Positions 27,798-37,102 of a stretch of 64,000 bases of DNA are shown in pieces. Under the pieces are notes generated by a model. It was not told the origin of the DNA. It did not search any database and worked only from the letters and a program-made list of their open reading frames with translations. The position numbers and the translations under genes were made by a program. Every line of letters begins with the position of its first letter. Position 1 is the stretch's first letter. The stretch lies in the NCBI GenBank assembly GCA_963842575.1, contig CAWJGS010000010.1, positions 310,001 to 374,000 on the forward strand. The letters are read 5' to 3'. This stretch comes from JACDER01 sp963842575. Its GTDB lineage: Bacteria; Actinomycetota; Thermoleophilia; Gaiellales; Gaiellaceae.

Positions 27798-28875
27798 GAT
27801 CGCGACCGATGTTAAGGAGGATGCCGACGGCCATGAGCGCGACGACGAGGCTCGAGCCGCCGTAGGAGACGAACGGAAGCGGGATCCCGGTGAGCGGAGC
27901 GAGCCCGAGGACGGCGGCGAGATTGACGGCGGCCTGGGCGCAGACGAGCGTCACGAGCCCGGCCGCAAGCGTCTTGCCGAAGGGATCGGTGCAGCGGAGC
28001 GCGATTCTCAGCCCCGCATAGGCGAAGGCGACGTACGCGGCGATCAGCCCCATCGAGCCGACGAGACCGAGCTCCTCGCCGATGACGGCGAAGATCATGT
28101 CCGTGTGCGCTTCGGGGAGGTAGAAGATCTTCTCGACGCTGTGCCCGAGCCCGGTGCCGAAGATCCCACCGGAGCCGAGACCGATCATCGCCTGCACCGT
28201 CTGATAGCCCGCGCCCTGCGAGTCGCCCCACGGGTTGATGAAGCTGAAGATGCGGGCGCGGCGGTACGGTTCGAACCACGCGGCGGCGACGCCGAGCACC
28301 GTCACGATCGTTCCGGCGGCGAGGAGCGTCCGGCCGGGCGTGCCCGCCACAGCGAGCATCCCGATGAGCATGAGGACAAGCGCGATCGCGGTCCCCAGGT
28401 CGGGCTCGGCCAGGAGGAGAACACAGAAGATCCCCGCGAGCAGCCCGATCGGCCGCGCCAGCTGCTTCAGCGTCTGCGGAGCCCCCCGGCGGCTGAGGAA
28501 CCAGGCCGCCCAGACGGCGAGCGCGAGCTTGGCGAGCTCCGAGGGCTGGAACACGATCGGCCCGAACGAGATCCAGCGGCGCGCGCCGTTGACCGCCGTC
28601 CCCAGCACGAGCACCGCGACGCACAGCACGAGGCTCCCGACCACGAGCATCGGCGCGAGCTTCTTCAGCGACCGGAAGTTGATACGCGAGAAGACGAACA
28701 GGAGGACGAGGCCGATTGCGGCGTAGATCCCCTGTCGCTTCAGATACGAGTTCGGGTCGCCGTTCGAGATCGTCGCCGACGCCGAGGTCGCGCTGTACAC
28801 CATGACGAGGCCGAACGCGACGAGCGCGAGCGTGACGAGGACGAGGATCTGGACGTCGAGCTGCGCGCGCTTCAC
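27658..28875 (-). CDS. ftsW: Septal peptidoglycan polymerase FtsW (SEDS family)
   Basis: 405 residues from GTG 28875, overlapping the murD stop (GTGA). It is a multi-pass SEDS glycosyltransferase working with the FtsI transpeptidase. SEDS marks: GARRWISFGPIVFQPSELAKLALA, LLLAEPDLGTAIAL, and GLGHSVEKIFYLPEAHTDMIFAVIGEE (catalytic Asp region), ending LPFVSYGGSSLV. After VGILLNIG the frame continues 140 bases into murG as Arg/Ala-rich sequence, so the true end may be earlier or altered by an indel. Confidence 0.93.
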   Translation of the reverse strand: MKRAQLDVQILVLVTLALVAFGLVMVYSATSASATISNGDPNSYLKRQGIYAAIGLVLLFVFSRINFRSLKKLAPMLVVGSLVLCVAVLVLGTAVNGARRWISFGPIVFQPSELAKLALAVWAAWFLSRRGAPQTLKQLARPIGLLAGIFCVLLLAEPDLGTAIALVLMLIGMLAVAGTPGRTLLAAGTIVTVLGVAAAWFEPYRRARIFSFINPWGDSQGAGYQTVQAMIGLGSGGIFGTGLGHSVEKIFYLPEAHTDMIFAVIGEELGLVGSMGLIAAYVAFAYAGLRIALRCTDPFGKTLAAGLVTLVCAQAAVNLAAVLGLAPLTGIPLPFVSYGGSSLVVALMAVGILLNIGRDREAERAARLSDRSRGDSWAYDTGTGDRGRAAAAQRARDLRRVARSG

Positions 28876-30086
28876 GGAAGCGCCTCCACGATCCGGCGGA
28901 ACGCGTCGCCGCGCTCCTCGAAGTTGCGGAACTGGTCGTAGCTGGCACACGCAGGCGAGAGCAGGACGACGTCCCCCGCGGCGGCGAGGGATGCGGCATG
29001 TGCGACGGCACGGTCGAGCGTTTCGTCGACGTCACCTTCGATCAGCTCGCCTAGCCGCGCCGCCTCGTCCCCGATCAAATGGACGGAGCGGACGTTCGGC
29101 CCGACCGCGGCCGCGAGCGGGGCGAAGTCTTCGCCCTTCGACGAGCCGCCGAGGATGACGTGCACCGGCTCGCCCGCGTATGTCTCGAGCGCGCGCATGG
29201 CGGCTGCGACGTTCGTCGCCTTGGAGTCGTTGACGAAGCGGACGCCGCGCAGCTCCCGCACTGCCTCCAGCCGGTGCGGGACGCCCGCGAACGAGCCCAG
29301 GGCGTCGGCGATCGCGCCGTCGTCGATACCGGCGGAACGCGCAGCCGCGGTGGCGGCCGCAGCGTTCTCGCGGTTGTGCCGGCCCGGCAGGAGCGGTTCG
29401 GCGGGAAGGGGGTCGTCGGCGCCGAACTCCATCCCTTCGAGCCCCGAGCCGCGCGGGACGATCTTCGTGTTCGCGCGCTCGAGGATGCGCAGCTTGGCGG
29501 CACGATACGCCTCGAAATCGGCGTGCCGGTCGAGGTGGTCGGGCTCGACGTTCAGCAGGACGGCGACCTCGCAGCTGAAGTCGTGCACGTCCTCGAGCGC
29601 GAAGCTCGACACCTCGCACACGATCCATGTGCCCGCCTCGACCGAGAGCGCGACCTCGCTCAGCGGCGTGTGCTCGTTGCCCGCGAGCACCGCCTCCCGT
29701 CCCGCCGCGTCGAACATCGCGCCCAGCAGCCGCACGGTGGTCGTCTTCCCCTTCGTGCCCGTGACGCCGACGATCGGGTTCCCGGGGAGCAACCGCCAGC
29801 CGAGCTCGAGCTCGCTCCAGACCGGGACGCCGCGCGCACGCGCGACCGCCACCGGCGGCGCCTCGCCCGGCACTCCTGGGCTCTTCACGACAACGTCGAC
29901 GTCCTGCAGCAAATCCTCCTCCTCGGTCCCGAGCAGGACTTCGACACCCGCCTCGGCAAGCCTCCCGGCGTCCGCGTCGGGCCGTCGGTCGGCCGCGCGC
30001 ACCGTCCATCCGCGGGCCGCGAGACCGAGCGCGGCGGCGCGGCCGGTGACCCCCAGGCCGACGACCAGAGCCCGCTCGCCGGCCAC
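28872..30086 (-). CDS. murD: UDP-N-acetylmuramoylalanine-D-glutamate ligase
   Basis: 404 residues from GTG 30086, which shares a base with the mraY stop. It adds D-Glu to UDP-MurNAc-L-Ala. N-terminal VVGLGVTGRAAALGLA, the ATP loop VTGTKGKTTTVRLLG, LLNVEPDHLDRH, LLPGRHNRENAAAA, VNDSKATN and the terminal LLSPACASYDQFRNFEERGDAF, the MurD hallmark, are all present. A far longer upstream in-frame extension overlaps mraY and is spurious. Confidence 0.95.
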   Translation of the reverse strand: MAGERALVVGLGVTGRAAALGLAARGWTVRAADRRPDADAGRLAEAGVEVLLGTEEEDLLQDVDVVVKSPGVPGEAPPVAVARARGVPVWSELELGWRLLPGNPIVGVTGTKGKTTTVRLLGAMFDAAGREAVLAGNEHTPLSEVALSVEAGTWIVCEVSSFALEDVHDFSCEVAVLLNVEPDHLDRHADFEAYRAAKLRILERANTKIVPRGSGLEGMEFGADDPLPAEPLLPGRHNRENAAAATAAARSAGIDDGAIADALGSFAGVPHRLEAVRELRGVRFVNDSKATNVAAAMRALETYAGEPVHVILGGSSKGEDFAPLAAAVGPNVRSVHLIGDEAARLGELIEGDVDETLDRAVAHAASLAAAGDVVLLSPACASYDQFRNFEERGDAFRRIVEALP

Positions 30087-31105
30087 TACTTCTTGTGGAA
30101 CAGCTCGGGGTGGAAGTCGAAGAAGTACTGGTAGTACACCGCGAAGGCCCCGGCGGCGAGGATGGCCGCGACGATCCAGAAGCGCACCATGATCTTCGTC
30201 TCGGACCACGCCTTCATCTCGAAGTGGTGGTGGATGGGCGCCATCAGGAAGACGCGCTTCCCCCAGAACTTGAAGGTCGCCACCTGCAGGATCACCGACA
30301 GCGCCTCGATCAGGAAGATCCCGCCGACGACGAGCAGCAGCACCTCGACCTTGGCGAAGACGGCGAACCCGGCGAGCGCACCGCCGATTCCCATCGCGCC
30401 GGTGTCGCCCATGAACACCTCCGCGGGAAAGGCGTTGAACCATAAGAAGCCGATCGAGGCGCCCGCGAGCGCGCCGCCGAGGATGGCGAGGTCGACCGCG
30501 TTCGGGTCGCCGCTGCCCGTGCGAATGTAGGTCAGCACGTTGATCGCGGTGAAGCAGACGACGGCGATGATCCCCGTGCCCGCGGCGAGCCCGTCGATGC
30601 CGTCGGTGAGGTTCACGCCGTTGGCCGCGCCGGCCAGGATGAGGAAGACGAGGACGTACCAGAACCAGGACAGCTCGGCGTTGACGTTGATGATCGGGAT
30701 GTAGATCGACGTCTTGTAGTCGAGGTCGTGCGCCGCGAAGCCGAGCCCGACCGTTACCGCTCCGAGCAGGAGGAGCTTCCACCGGCCGGAGAGACCGAGC
30801 GAGCGCCGGTGGGTCAGCTTGATGAAGTCATCCGCGAAGCCGATCGCAGCACAGGCGAGCGTCACGCCGAAGACGGTGAGCGCCGGGAGCGTGTACTTGC
30901 TCATCGCGAGGAACCCGACGGACATCGCGATCATGATCAGAACGCCGCCCATCACCGGCGTCCCCTGCTTGACGACGTGATGTTGCGGCCCTTCCTCGCG
31001 GATGTGCTGGCCGTACTCCTTACGACGCAGGAACGCGATGAAGCGCGGCCCCACGACGATCGCGATCACCATCGCAATGACGGCGGCGGCGAGAACTCGA
31101 ACCAC
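30086..31105 (-). CDS. mraY: Phospho-N-acetylmuramoyl-pentapeptide transferase MraY
   Basis: 339 residues from GTG 31105. The polytopic enzyme joins phospho-MurNAc-pentapeptide to undecaprenyl phosphate, giving lipid I. Motifs: YGQHIREEGPQHHVVKQGTP with GGVLIM, the Asp pair ACAAIGFADDFIK, NLTDGIDGLAAG, MGDTGAMGIGGAL and APIHHHFE with the HHH motif. About ten helices. Start and stop overlap murF and murD, as throughout the cluster. Confidence 0.96.
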   Translation of the reverse strand: MVRVLAAAVIAMVIAIVVGPRFIAFLRRKEYGQHIREEGPQHHVVKQGTPVMGGVLIMIAMSVGFLAMSKYTLPALTVFGVTLACAAIGFADDFIKLTHRRSLGLSGRWKLLLLGAVTVGLGFAAHDLDYKTSIYIPIINVNAELSWFWYVLVFLILAGAANGVNLTDGIDGLAAGTGIIAVVCFTAINVLTYIRTGSGDPNAVDLAILGGALAGASIGFLWFNAFPAEVFMGDTGAMGIGGALAGFAVFAKVEVLLLVVGGIFLIEALSVILQVATFKFWGKRVFLMAPIHHHFEMKAWSETKIMVRFWIVAAILAAGAFAVYYQYFFDFHPELFHKK

Positions 31106-32338
31106 TAGGAGGCCTCGACCGGCACGAGCTCGTCGACCAGCTGCTCGAGCTCGAGGACACGCGCGCCCTTGAGGAGGACGCAGTCGCCGGGGCGTAGCTC
31201 CTCCCGCAGCAGCTCGAGCGCGGCCTCGCGGTCAGGCACCGAGCGGCCGCCGTACGCACGAGCGAGCGGACCGACCGCTATTACGACATCCGGCGCGATC
31301 TCGGCGATCGCAGCCGCGACCTCGCGGTGCCCCTCCCCCGCGTAATCGCCGAGCTCGGCCATCTCGCCCAGCACCGCCACGGTGCGCCGGTCGCCCGCGC
31401 GCTCGCGCAGGTGCTCGAGCGCCGCGCGCATGGAGATCGGATTCGCGTTCCACGCGTCGTTGATGAGCAGGCCGCCGCCGGCGAGCTCCTGCTCCTGGTT
31501 GCGCCAGCCCGCGAACTCGACCTCCAGGCGCGACGGGAGCTCCAGGCCGAGCGCGCGCGCGGCGGCCAGGGCGCACAGCCCGTTCACGGCGAGGTGGCGC
31601 GCGGCAAAGCTGACCTCGACCTCGCCCAGCGTCGTGCGCAGGTGCGGCGGGTCGAACGACTCGACGCGGACGTCCTCCCCGATCCGCACGACCTCGAGAT
31701 CTTCCCGCTCGACGGGGAAGTCGGCCGGGACGATCGCCGTGCCTCCCGCGGGCAGCGCCTCGACGAGCTCGCTCTTGGCGCGGACGACGCCCTCCAGCGT
31801 TCCCACCTTCTCCAGATGGACGGGCCCGATGGTGACGACGACACCGATCTCGGGCCGCGTCAGCTCGGCCAGCTCGGCGATCTGCCCGAACCCGCGCATC
31901 GCCAGCTCGGTGATGCAGATCTCGGTCTGGGGCTCGAGCCGGCAGAGCGTCAGCGGGACGCCGATCTCGTTGTTGAAGCTCCGTTCCGCGGCGACCGTGG
32001 GCCGTTGCGGGATCGCGATGGAGGCGAGGATGTCCTTGGTCGTCGTCTTGCCGTACGACCCGGTGATGGCCACGACTCGCGCCTGCGAGCGTGCGCGGAC
32101 GGCGCGGCCGAGCGCGGCCATCGCGGCGAACAGCGTCGCGGGGGACGAGCGTGGCGGCGGCGCCGCGCTCGAGCGCGTCCTCCACGAACTGGTCGCCCAG
32201 GCCGACCGCGACGAAGAGGTCGCCGTTCGAGACGCGCCGGGAGTCGACCTGAACGCCCGTGATCTCGGCCGCGCCCTCCCGGACGGCGAGCTCCCCGAGG
32301 TCGAGCCCGGCCACCTCGTCGAGCGAGAGCGGGATCAC
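31105..32338 (-). pseudogene. murF: UDP-MurNAc-tripeptide-D-Ala-D-Ala ligase MurF, one frameshift
   Basis: MurF adds D-Ala-D-Ala to complete the pentapeptide. The main frame (ATG 32121 down) has the ATP loop ITGSYGKTTTKDIL, EIGVPLTLCRLEP, GPVHLEKVGT and NDAWNANPISMRAALE. The N-domain (GTG 32338, PLSLDEVAGLDLGELAV to ERGAAATLVP) lies in another frame. Removing one base from the G5 run at 32140-32144 (C5 on the coding strand) fuses TLVP with ATLFAAMAALG. MurF is essential and no other copy is in this window, so an error in the sequence is much more likely than a real break. Confidence 0.85.
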
Positions 32339-33696
32339 GTCCCCACCCGCAGCCGGCGGAGCGCTTCGCGCGCGACCTCACGGTCGTCGAAAGGCACCTT
32401 GCGTCCGTCCTTGAATTCCTGGCCCTGCTCGTGGCCCTTGCCGGCGATCACGAGGACGTCGCCCGGCTCGGCCAGCTCGACAGCGCGCGCGATCGCGCTC
32501 CTGCGGTCGGCGTCGACCTCCGCGCCGGGCTCCATCCCGGCGACGATCTCCTCGATGATCGCCTCCGGCTCCTCGCTGCGGGGATTGTCGGAGGTGACGA
32601 TGGGGACGTCCGCGAGCCTCGACGCGATCCCGCCCATGACGGGACGCTTGCCGCGGTCGCGGTCGCCGCCGCACCCGAACACGCAGATGACGCGTCCTTC
32701 GGTCATCTCGCGCGCCGCACGCAGGACGTTCTCGAGCGAGTCGGGCGTGTGCGAGTAGTCGACCACGACCTCGAAGGGCTGCCCCTCGTCCACCGACTCG
32801 AACCTTCCCGGCACCCCGGGCACCGCCTCGAGCCCGCGCGCGATCACCGCATCGTCGACCCCGAGCAGCCGCGCGGCGGCCATGGCGCCGAGCGCGTTCT
32901 CGACGTTGAACCGACCGCGGAGCCTGAGGTCGATGCCGTCCAGCGCGTCGGGGCCGACCTCCGCGTCGGGCGCGAAGCCGTACGTCAGCGCGTCCGGCCG
33001 GTCGGCCAGCAGCTTCCGTCCCCACTCGTCCGCCGAGTTGACCGCCGCCGGGGGACGTCCTTCGAGGAAGAGCCGCCGCTTCGCCTCGAAGTACCGCTCC
33101 ATCGTCCCGTGGAAGTCGAGGTGGTCCTGGGTCAGATTGGTGAAGACGAGCACGTCGAAGCGGATTCGGTCGAGGCGACGCTGCTCCGAGCCGTGGGACG
33201 TCGCCTCCATGACGCAGCTGTGGTCGCCGGCGTCGAGCATCTCCCGGAGCATCCGCTGGATGTCGATCGCCTCGGGCGTCGTCCTCACCGCCGGACGGAT
33301 CTCGCCGCCGACGCGGCTTTCGACCGTCCCGAGCAGCCCGGGACGCAGTCCGGCCGCCTCGAGAATCGAATAGAGGAGGAACGTCGTGGTCGTCTTCCCG
33401 TTCGTCCCCGTGACCCCGGCGACGACGAGCTCCTCGCTCGGCCGGCCGAAGAAGTCGTCCGCCGCGACAGCCATAGCGGCACGCGCGTCCGGCACCACGA
33501 GCTGAGGCACTGGGAGGGCAAGCTCGCGCTCCACCACGAGGCCGATCGCACCCCGCTCGACCGCCTCGGCGGCGAAGTCGTGGCCGTCGGCGCGCGCACC
33601 TGGAACGCAGAAGAACAGGGCGCCGGGAACGACCGAACGCGTGTCGTAGGCCAGGTCTCGCGGGCGCAGATCGGCGATGAAACCCTCGAGGGTCAT
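32335..33696 (-). CDS. murE: UDP-MurNAc-tripeptide ligase MurE
   Basis: 453 residues. It adds the third residue of the stem peptide. N-terminal DTRSVVPGALFFCVPG, ATP loop VTGTNGKTTTTFLL, VMEATSHGSEQRRLDRI, LTQDHLDFHGTMERY (carbamylated Lys follows in YFEAKRRLF), and VDYSHTPDSLENVL are normal. The specificity loop reads SDNPRSEEPEAI, the DNPR form associated with meso-diaminopimelate, so a DAP-type wall is predicted. It overlaps murF by four bases. Confidence 0.95.
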   Translation of the reverse strand: MTLEGFIADLRPRDLAYDTRSVVPGALFFCVPGARADGHDFAAEAVERGAIGLVVERELALPVPQLVVPDARAAMAVAADDFFGRPSEELVVAGVTGTNGKTTTTFLLYSILEAAGLRPGLLGTVESRVGGEIRPAVRTTPEAIDIQRMLREMLDAGDHSCVMEATSHGSEQRRLDRIRFDVLVFTNLTQDHLDFHGTMERYFEAKRRLFLEGRPPAAVNSADEWGRKLLADRPDALTYGFAPDAEVGPDALDGIDLRLRGRFNVENALGAMAAARLLGVDDAVIARGLEAVPGVPGRFESVDEGQPFEVVVDYSHTPDSLENVLRAAREMTEGRVICVFGCGGDRDRGKRPVMGGIASRLADVPIVTSDNPRSEEPEAIIEEIVAGMEPGAEVDADRRSAIARAVELAEPGDVLVIAGKGHEQGQEFKDGRKVPFDDREVAREALRRLRVGT

Positions 33697-33708
33697 CGCA
33701 ACGCGAGT

Positions 33709-35379
33709 CTACTGATGGGGAAGGATCCCGAGATACTGCAGGTCGAACTTGGCGATGTTCTGGAAGACGGGCGCCGCCACCATCCCCCCGAAGATCGCGC
33801 CCTGCGGCTGGTCGACAGTCACCATCACGAGCAGCTGCGGATTGGACGCCGGGACGTAGCCCACGAAGGAGGCGACGTATTTCTGGTCGGAGTAGCCGCC
33901 GGTGGGGAGCGGGATTGCCGCCGTCCCCGTCTTGCCCGCCACCTGGTACCCAGGGATCTTGGCCTCCGTCCCGGTGCCTTCGATGACGACGTCGCGCAGC
34001 ATGTTGGTCAGCTCCGTCGCGACGCCCTTCGAGACGATCCGCCGCCGCTTCCACGCGGGCCGCGGCGACCCGCCGATGTGGTCGACAAGGTGTGGCTGCA
34101 CCCAGACGCCGCGGTTTGCGACCGCCGCGTACGCCGCCGCCATCTGCACCGGCGTGACGGCGATTCCGTGGCCGATGGGGACGTTCCCGATCGTCGCGCC
34201 CGTCCACTGGGAGGGCGGGAGGACGATGCCGGCGGTCTCGCCCGGGTAGTCGATGCCGGTCTTGTGCCCGAAGCCGAAGCGCGAGATCCAGTAGGAGACG
34301 TCCCGCTTCGGCTGCCTGGTCAGCATCTCGGCGAGAGTGATCGCGCCGACGTTCGAGGAGTGGGCGAGAATCTGGTCGACCGTGTAGGTGACGGTGTCAC
34401 GCTCCTCGGCGTCGTGGATCGTCCGGTCGGCGACCTGGATCTCCGGCGCGAGCGTGAACTCGCTCGACGGGGTGACCAGGTGGTCCGAGAGGACGCCCCC
34501 GACGGTTACGAGCTTGAAGGTGGAGCCGGGCTCGTACGTGTCCGTGATCGCGCGGTTCCGCTGCAGGTCCTGCGAGACGTTCGGGTAGTCGTTCGCGTCG
34601 TAGCCGGGGGCGCCGGCCATGGCGAGGACTGCGCCGGTCCGCGGGTTCATCACGATCGCCGTCGCCGCCTGCGCGTGCCACTCGTGGACCGCCCTCCAGA
34701 GCTCCAGCTGCGCGTTCGCCTGGATCGCGTGGTCGAGGGTGAGGTAGACGTCGCGGCCGTCCCGCTCGGGGACGGTCTTGACGACGTCGACGGCGCGTCC
34801 GTACGGATCCTTGACCACCGTCTGCTTACCGCTGCGGCCGGCGAGGAGCGCGTCGAGCGACAGCTCGAGCCCCGCGAGGCCGCGGTTGTCCACTCCCGCG
34901 TAGCCCAGCAGCGACGCGCCTACGCGACCCTGCGGGTAGACCCGGCGCTCCTCCGGATAGAAGTACACGCCGGCGAGATGCAAGCGCTGGAGCCGCGCGG
35001 CCGCCTTCGGATCAGCCTGGCGCTGGACGTAGACGAAGCCCTTCTTCCGGTCGCTGACCTCCCGGTAGACGTCGTTCGGATCGAGGCCGAGCTCACGGCC
35101 GGCGGCGCGCGCGACCGTCTCGGGCTGGCTCACCTCGCGCGGGTTGACGTAGACGGTCGTCGCCTGCTCGCCGATCGCGAGCTGAAAGCCGCGGCGGTCG
35201 AAGATCGTCCCGCGATGGGCTGGGAGGTCGACCGTCTGCTGCTGTTGTCCCGACGCAAGCTTCTCCAGCGACTGCGCGCGCACGCTCTGCAGCCAGACGG
35301 CGCGCGCGAGGACGAGTGCGAAGACGAGGGTGAAGGTGAAGAGGAGGATCCTGACCCGCCGGTTCGCTCCGCGCGCCAT
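33709..35379 (-). CDS. ftsI: Septal transpeptidase FtsI (PBP3-type class B PBP)
   Basis: 556 residues with one N-terminal membrane helix (residues about 10-28). The pedestal domain begins HRGTIFDRRGFQLA. Transpeptidase motifs are STFK (286-289, nucleophile Ser286), SSN (341-343) and KTG (483-485). It crosslinks septal peptidoglycan together with FtsW. There is no PASTA repeat after residue 550, unlike some Gram-positive division PBPs. It lies 11 bases after ftsL and 12 before murE. Confidence 0.95.
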   Translation of the reverse strand: MARGANRRVRILLFTFTLVFALVLARAVWLQSVRAQSLEKLASGQQQQTVDLPAHRGTIFDRRGFQLAIGEQATTVYVNPREVSQPETVARAAGRELGLDPNDVYREVSDRKKGFVYVQRQADPKAAARLQRLHLAGVYFYPEERRVYPQGRVGASLLGYAGVDNRGLAGLELSLDALLAGRSGKQTVVKDPYGRAVDVVKTVPERDGRDVYLTLDHAIQANAQLELWRAVHEWHAQAATAIVMNPRTGAVLAMAGAPGYDANDYPNVSQDLQRNRAITDTYEPGSTFKLVTVGGVLSDHLVTPSSEFTLAPEIQVADRTIHDAEERDTVTYTVDQILAHSSNVGAITLAEMLTRQPKRDVSYWISRFGFGHKTGIDYPGETAGIVLPPSQWTGATIGNVPIGHGIAVTPVQMAAAYAAVANRGVWVQPHLVDHIGGSPRPAWKRRRIVSKGVATELTNMLRDVVIEGTGTEAKIPGYQVAGKTGTAAIPLPTGGYSDQKYVASFVGYVPASNPQLLVMVTVDQPQGAIFGGMVAAPVFQNIAKFDLQYLGILPHQ

Positions 35380-35390
35380 TGCCGCGATCC

Positions 35391-35681
35391 CTAGGGGTTG
35401 AGCTTGATGTACTTCGTCGTGTCGGGGTTGGCGGCGACTAGCCCGAGCTGGGAGCGCGCCTGCTGCTGGATCTTCTGCGACGCGGCGCCGCTCGACAGCT
35501 GCGACTGAAGGTCGGCGTTCTGGGCCGAGAGCTCGACCTTCGTGCGCCCGAGCTTGTCGTAACGCATGTTCAGCCGCAGAACGGCGACGTTGAGAGCGAC
35601 GACGCCGGCGAGGAGAACGGCGAGGACTGCGATCCAGATGACGCCGCCGGTCATGCGCGAACGCTTCTTGCGCAGCCTCAT
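35391..35681 (-). CDS. ftsL: FtsL-like septum protein
   Basis: 96 residues: a basic cytoplasmic tail (MRLRKKRSR), one membrane helix about residues 13-35 and a coiled coil (VELSAQNADLQSQLSSG) ending in a short extracytoplasmic part. Size, topology and position between rsmH and ftsI are those of FtsL, which bridges FtsQ/FtsB and FtsWI. Sequence conservation in this family is low, so identity rests on topology and synteny. Its start overlaps the rsmH stop. Confidence 0.85.
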   Translation of the reverse strand: MRLRKKRSRMTGGVIWIAVLAVLLAGVVALNVAVLRLNMRYDKLGRTKVELSAQNADLQSQLSSGAASQKIQQQARSQLGLVAANPDTTKYIKLNP

Positions 35682-36634
35682 ACCTTCGCCGCCGCCCGCA
35701 GCCGCGCCGACGAGGCCCGCGGGTTCGCCGCCAGCTCGGCCGCGCCGGGCCGGACAGCCCTCCGCGTCAGCTCGCGGAGGGCCGGCTCATGCCCGCAGAC
35801 GCAGATGGGGAAGTCCGGCGGACACACGCAGCCGCGCGCCTGGTCGCGCAGGAAGCGCTTCACGATCCGGTCCTCGAGCGAGTGGAAGGCGATGACGGCG
35901 AGCCGGCCGCCCGGTCGGAGCATCCGCACCGCATCCGGAAGCGCCGACTCGAGCGCGCCGAGCTCGTCGTTCACGGCGATCCGCAGAGCCTGGAAGACGC
36001 GCTTGGCCGGATGGCCGTCCCCGAAGCGCGCCGGAGTGGGAATGGCGCCCTTGATCACGTCCACGAGCTCGCCGGTGCGCGTAATCGCCTGCTTCTTGCG
36101 CGTGCGCCCGATCGCACGCGCAATCTGGGTCGCGTAGCGCTCTTCGCCGAAGCGCCGGAAGATGGTCGCCAGCTCGCGCTCGTCCGCCTCGTTCACGAGC
36201 TCCCTGGCGGAGAGCTGCGCGGAGGGATCCATGCGCATGTCGAGCGGCGCGTCGGTCGCATAGGAGAAGCCACGCTCGGGCCGGTCGAGCTGCATGCTGG
36301 AGACGCCCAGGTCGATGAGGATCGCGTCCGCCTGCACGTCGTTGCCGGCGAGCTGGGCGAGGACGACGGAGAAGTTTCCGCGCAGCAGTCGCGTCTGCAC
36401 GCCCGCGTGCCTGCGGAAGCGGTCGAACGACGGGCGAACGGTCGGGTCGACGTCCACCGCGATCAGCTTGCCCTGGCCGTGCAGGTCTTCCGCCAGCAGC
36501 TCCGCGTGGCCGCCGGCGCCGAACGTGGCGTCGACGACCGTCTCGCCCGGGCTGACCGCCAGGAGCTCCCGAACCTCGGTAGCGAGGACGGGAACGTGGT
36601 CAGTCGCGCTTGGCTGAGACGCGTTCGGCAGCAT
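35678..36634 (-). CDS. rsmH: 16S rRNA (cytosine-1402-N4)-methyltransferase
   Basis: 318 residues. N4-methylates C1402 in the ribosomal P site. Motifs: DHVPVLATEVRELL, VVDATFGAGGHAELLA (SAM site), LIDLGVSSMQLDRPERGFSY, LDMRMDPSAQLSA and VIAFHSLEDRIVKRF. The C-terminal part carries Cys residues (CVCPPDFPICVCG) typical of the family. The start ATG 36634 lies 35 bases inside mraZ, but the family N-terminus begins only about 12 residues in, so a nearer start is possible. Confidence 0.95.
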   Translation of the reverse strand: MLPNASQPSATDHVPVLATEVRELLAVSPGETVVDATFGAGGHAELLAEDLHGQGKLIAVDVDPTVRPSFDRFRRHAGVQTRLLRGNFSVVLAQLAGNDVQADAILIDLGVSSMQLDRPERGFSYATDAPLDMRMDPSAQLSARELVNEADERELATIFRRFGEERYATQIARAIGRTRKKQAITRTGELVDVIKGAIPTPARFGDGHPAKRVFQALRIAVNDELGALESALPDAVRMLRPGGRLAVIAFHSLEDRIVKRFLRDQARGCVCPPDFPICVCGHEPALRELTRRAVRPGAAELAANPRASSARLRAAAKV

Positions 36635-37034
36635 CCTCAGCGTTCTCCTCGATCTCCTTCATCTGGGTCTGCCAGGCGGAGCGGTCCCAGATTTCCAGGT
36701 GGTCGTACACGCCCGCGATGACGACGTCGCGCACGAGCTGCGCGCGCTGCGCGGGCGCGGGCGGCAGCATCACCCGTCCCTGGTTGTCGGGCTTCGTCTC
36801 CGCGGCTCCGGAAAAGAAGAACCGTTGCAAGTTCCGGCTGTCGGGGCTGAATGGGTTCAGCGACGCGAGCTGGTTCTCGACGAGCTTCCGCCACTCGGCG
36901 GGGGTATAGGCGTACAAGCACTTGTCCATCCCCCTCGTGATGACGATGCCGTTCCTGAAGGCTGCGCGGAACTTGGCCGGGAGCGTGATGCGCCCCTTCT
37001 CGTCGACCGTGTGCTCGTATTCGCCCAGAAGCAT
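36600..37034 (-). CDS. mraZ: Transcriptional regulator MraZ
   Basis: 144 residues with two SpoVT/AbrB-like halves: LLGEYEHTVDEKGRITLPAKFR and FFFSGAAETKPDNQGRVMLPP, each with the D-x-K/Q-G-R motif. MraZ multimers bind repeats in their own promoter and control the dcw genes. Four matching boxes lie directly upstream (37057-37091), supporting autoregulation. It is the first gene of the cluster and overlaps rsmH by 35 bases. Confidence 0.97.
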   Translation of the reverse strand: MLLGEYEHTVDEKGRITLPAKFRAAFRNGIVITRGMDKCLYAYTPAEWRKLVENQLASLNPFSPDSRNLQRFFFSGAAETKPDNQGRVMLPPAPAQRAQLVRDVVIAGVYDHLEIWDRSAWQTQMKEIEENAEDAAERVSAKRD

Positions 37035-37056
37035 CGTTTGCGCTCAATCCTTTGCC

Positions 37057-37091
37057 CTCCACTTTGCGCCACTTTACCCCATTTTCCTCCA
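37057..37091 (-). promoter_or_regulatory. MraZ operator: four TGGNG boxes at 10-base spacing
   Basis: On the minus strand TGGAG, TGGGG, TGGCG and TGGAG occur exactly ten bases apart (37091, 37081, 37071, 37061 downwards), separated by A/G-rich 5-base spacers. This is the TGGN-type repeat with 5-base gaps known to be bound by MraZ in other bacteria. The last box ends 23 bases before the mraZ start, so binding would cover the promoter or leader. Confidence 0.85.
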
Positions 37092-37102
37092 CGACGCAAC
37101 AC

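Noticed and set aside
28872..30782. murD as a 636-residue protein
   Set aside because: The N-terminal 230 residues are mraY read in the wrong frame; the murD family start fits GTG 30086.
32431..35394. A 987-codon plus-strand open frame
   Set aside because: Antisense to murE and ftsI, with no motif and repetitive charged composition.
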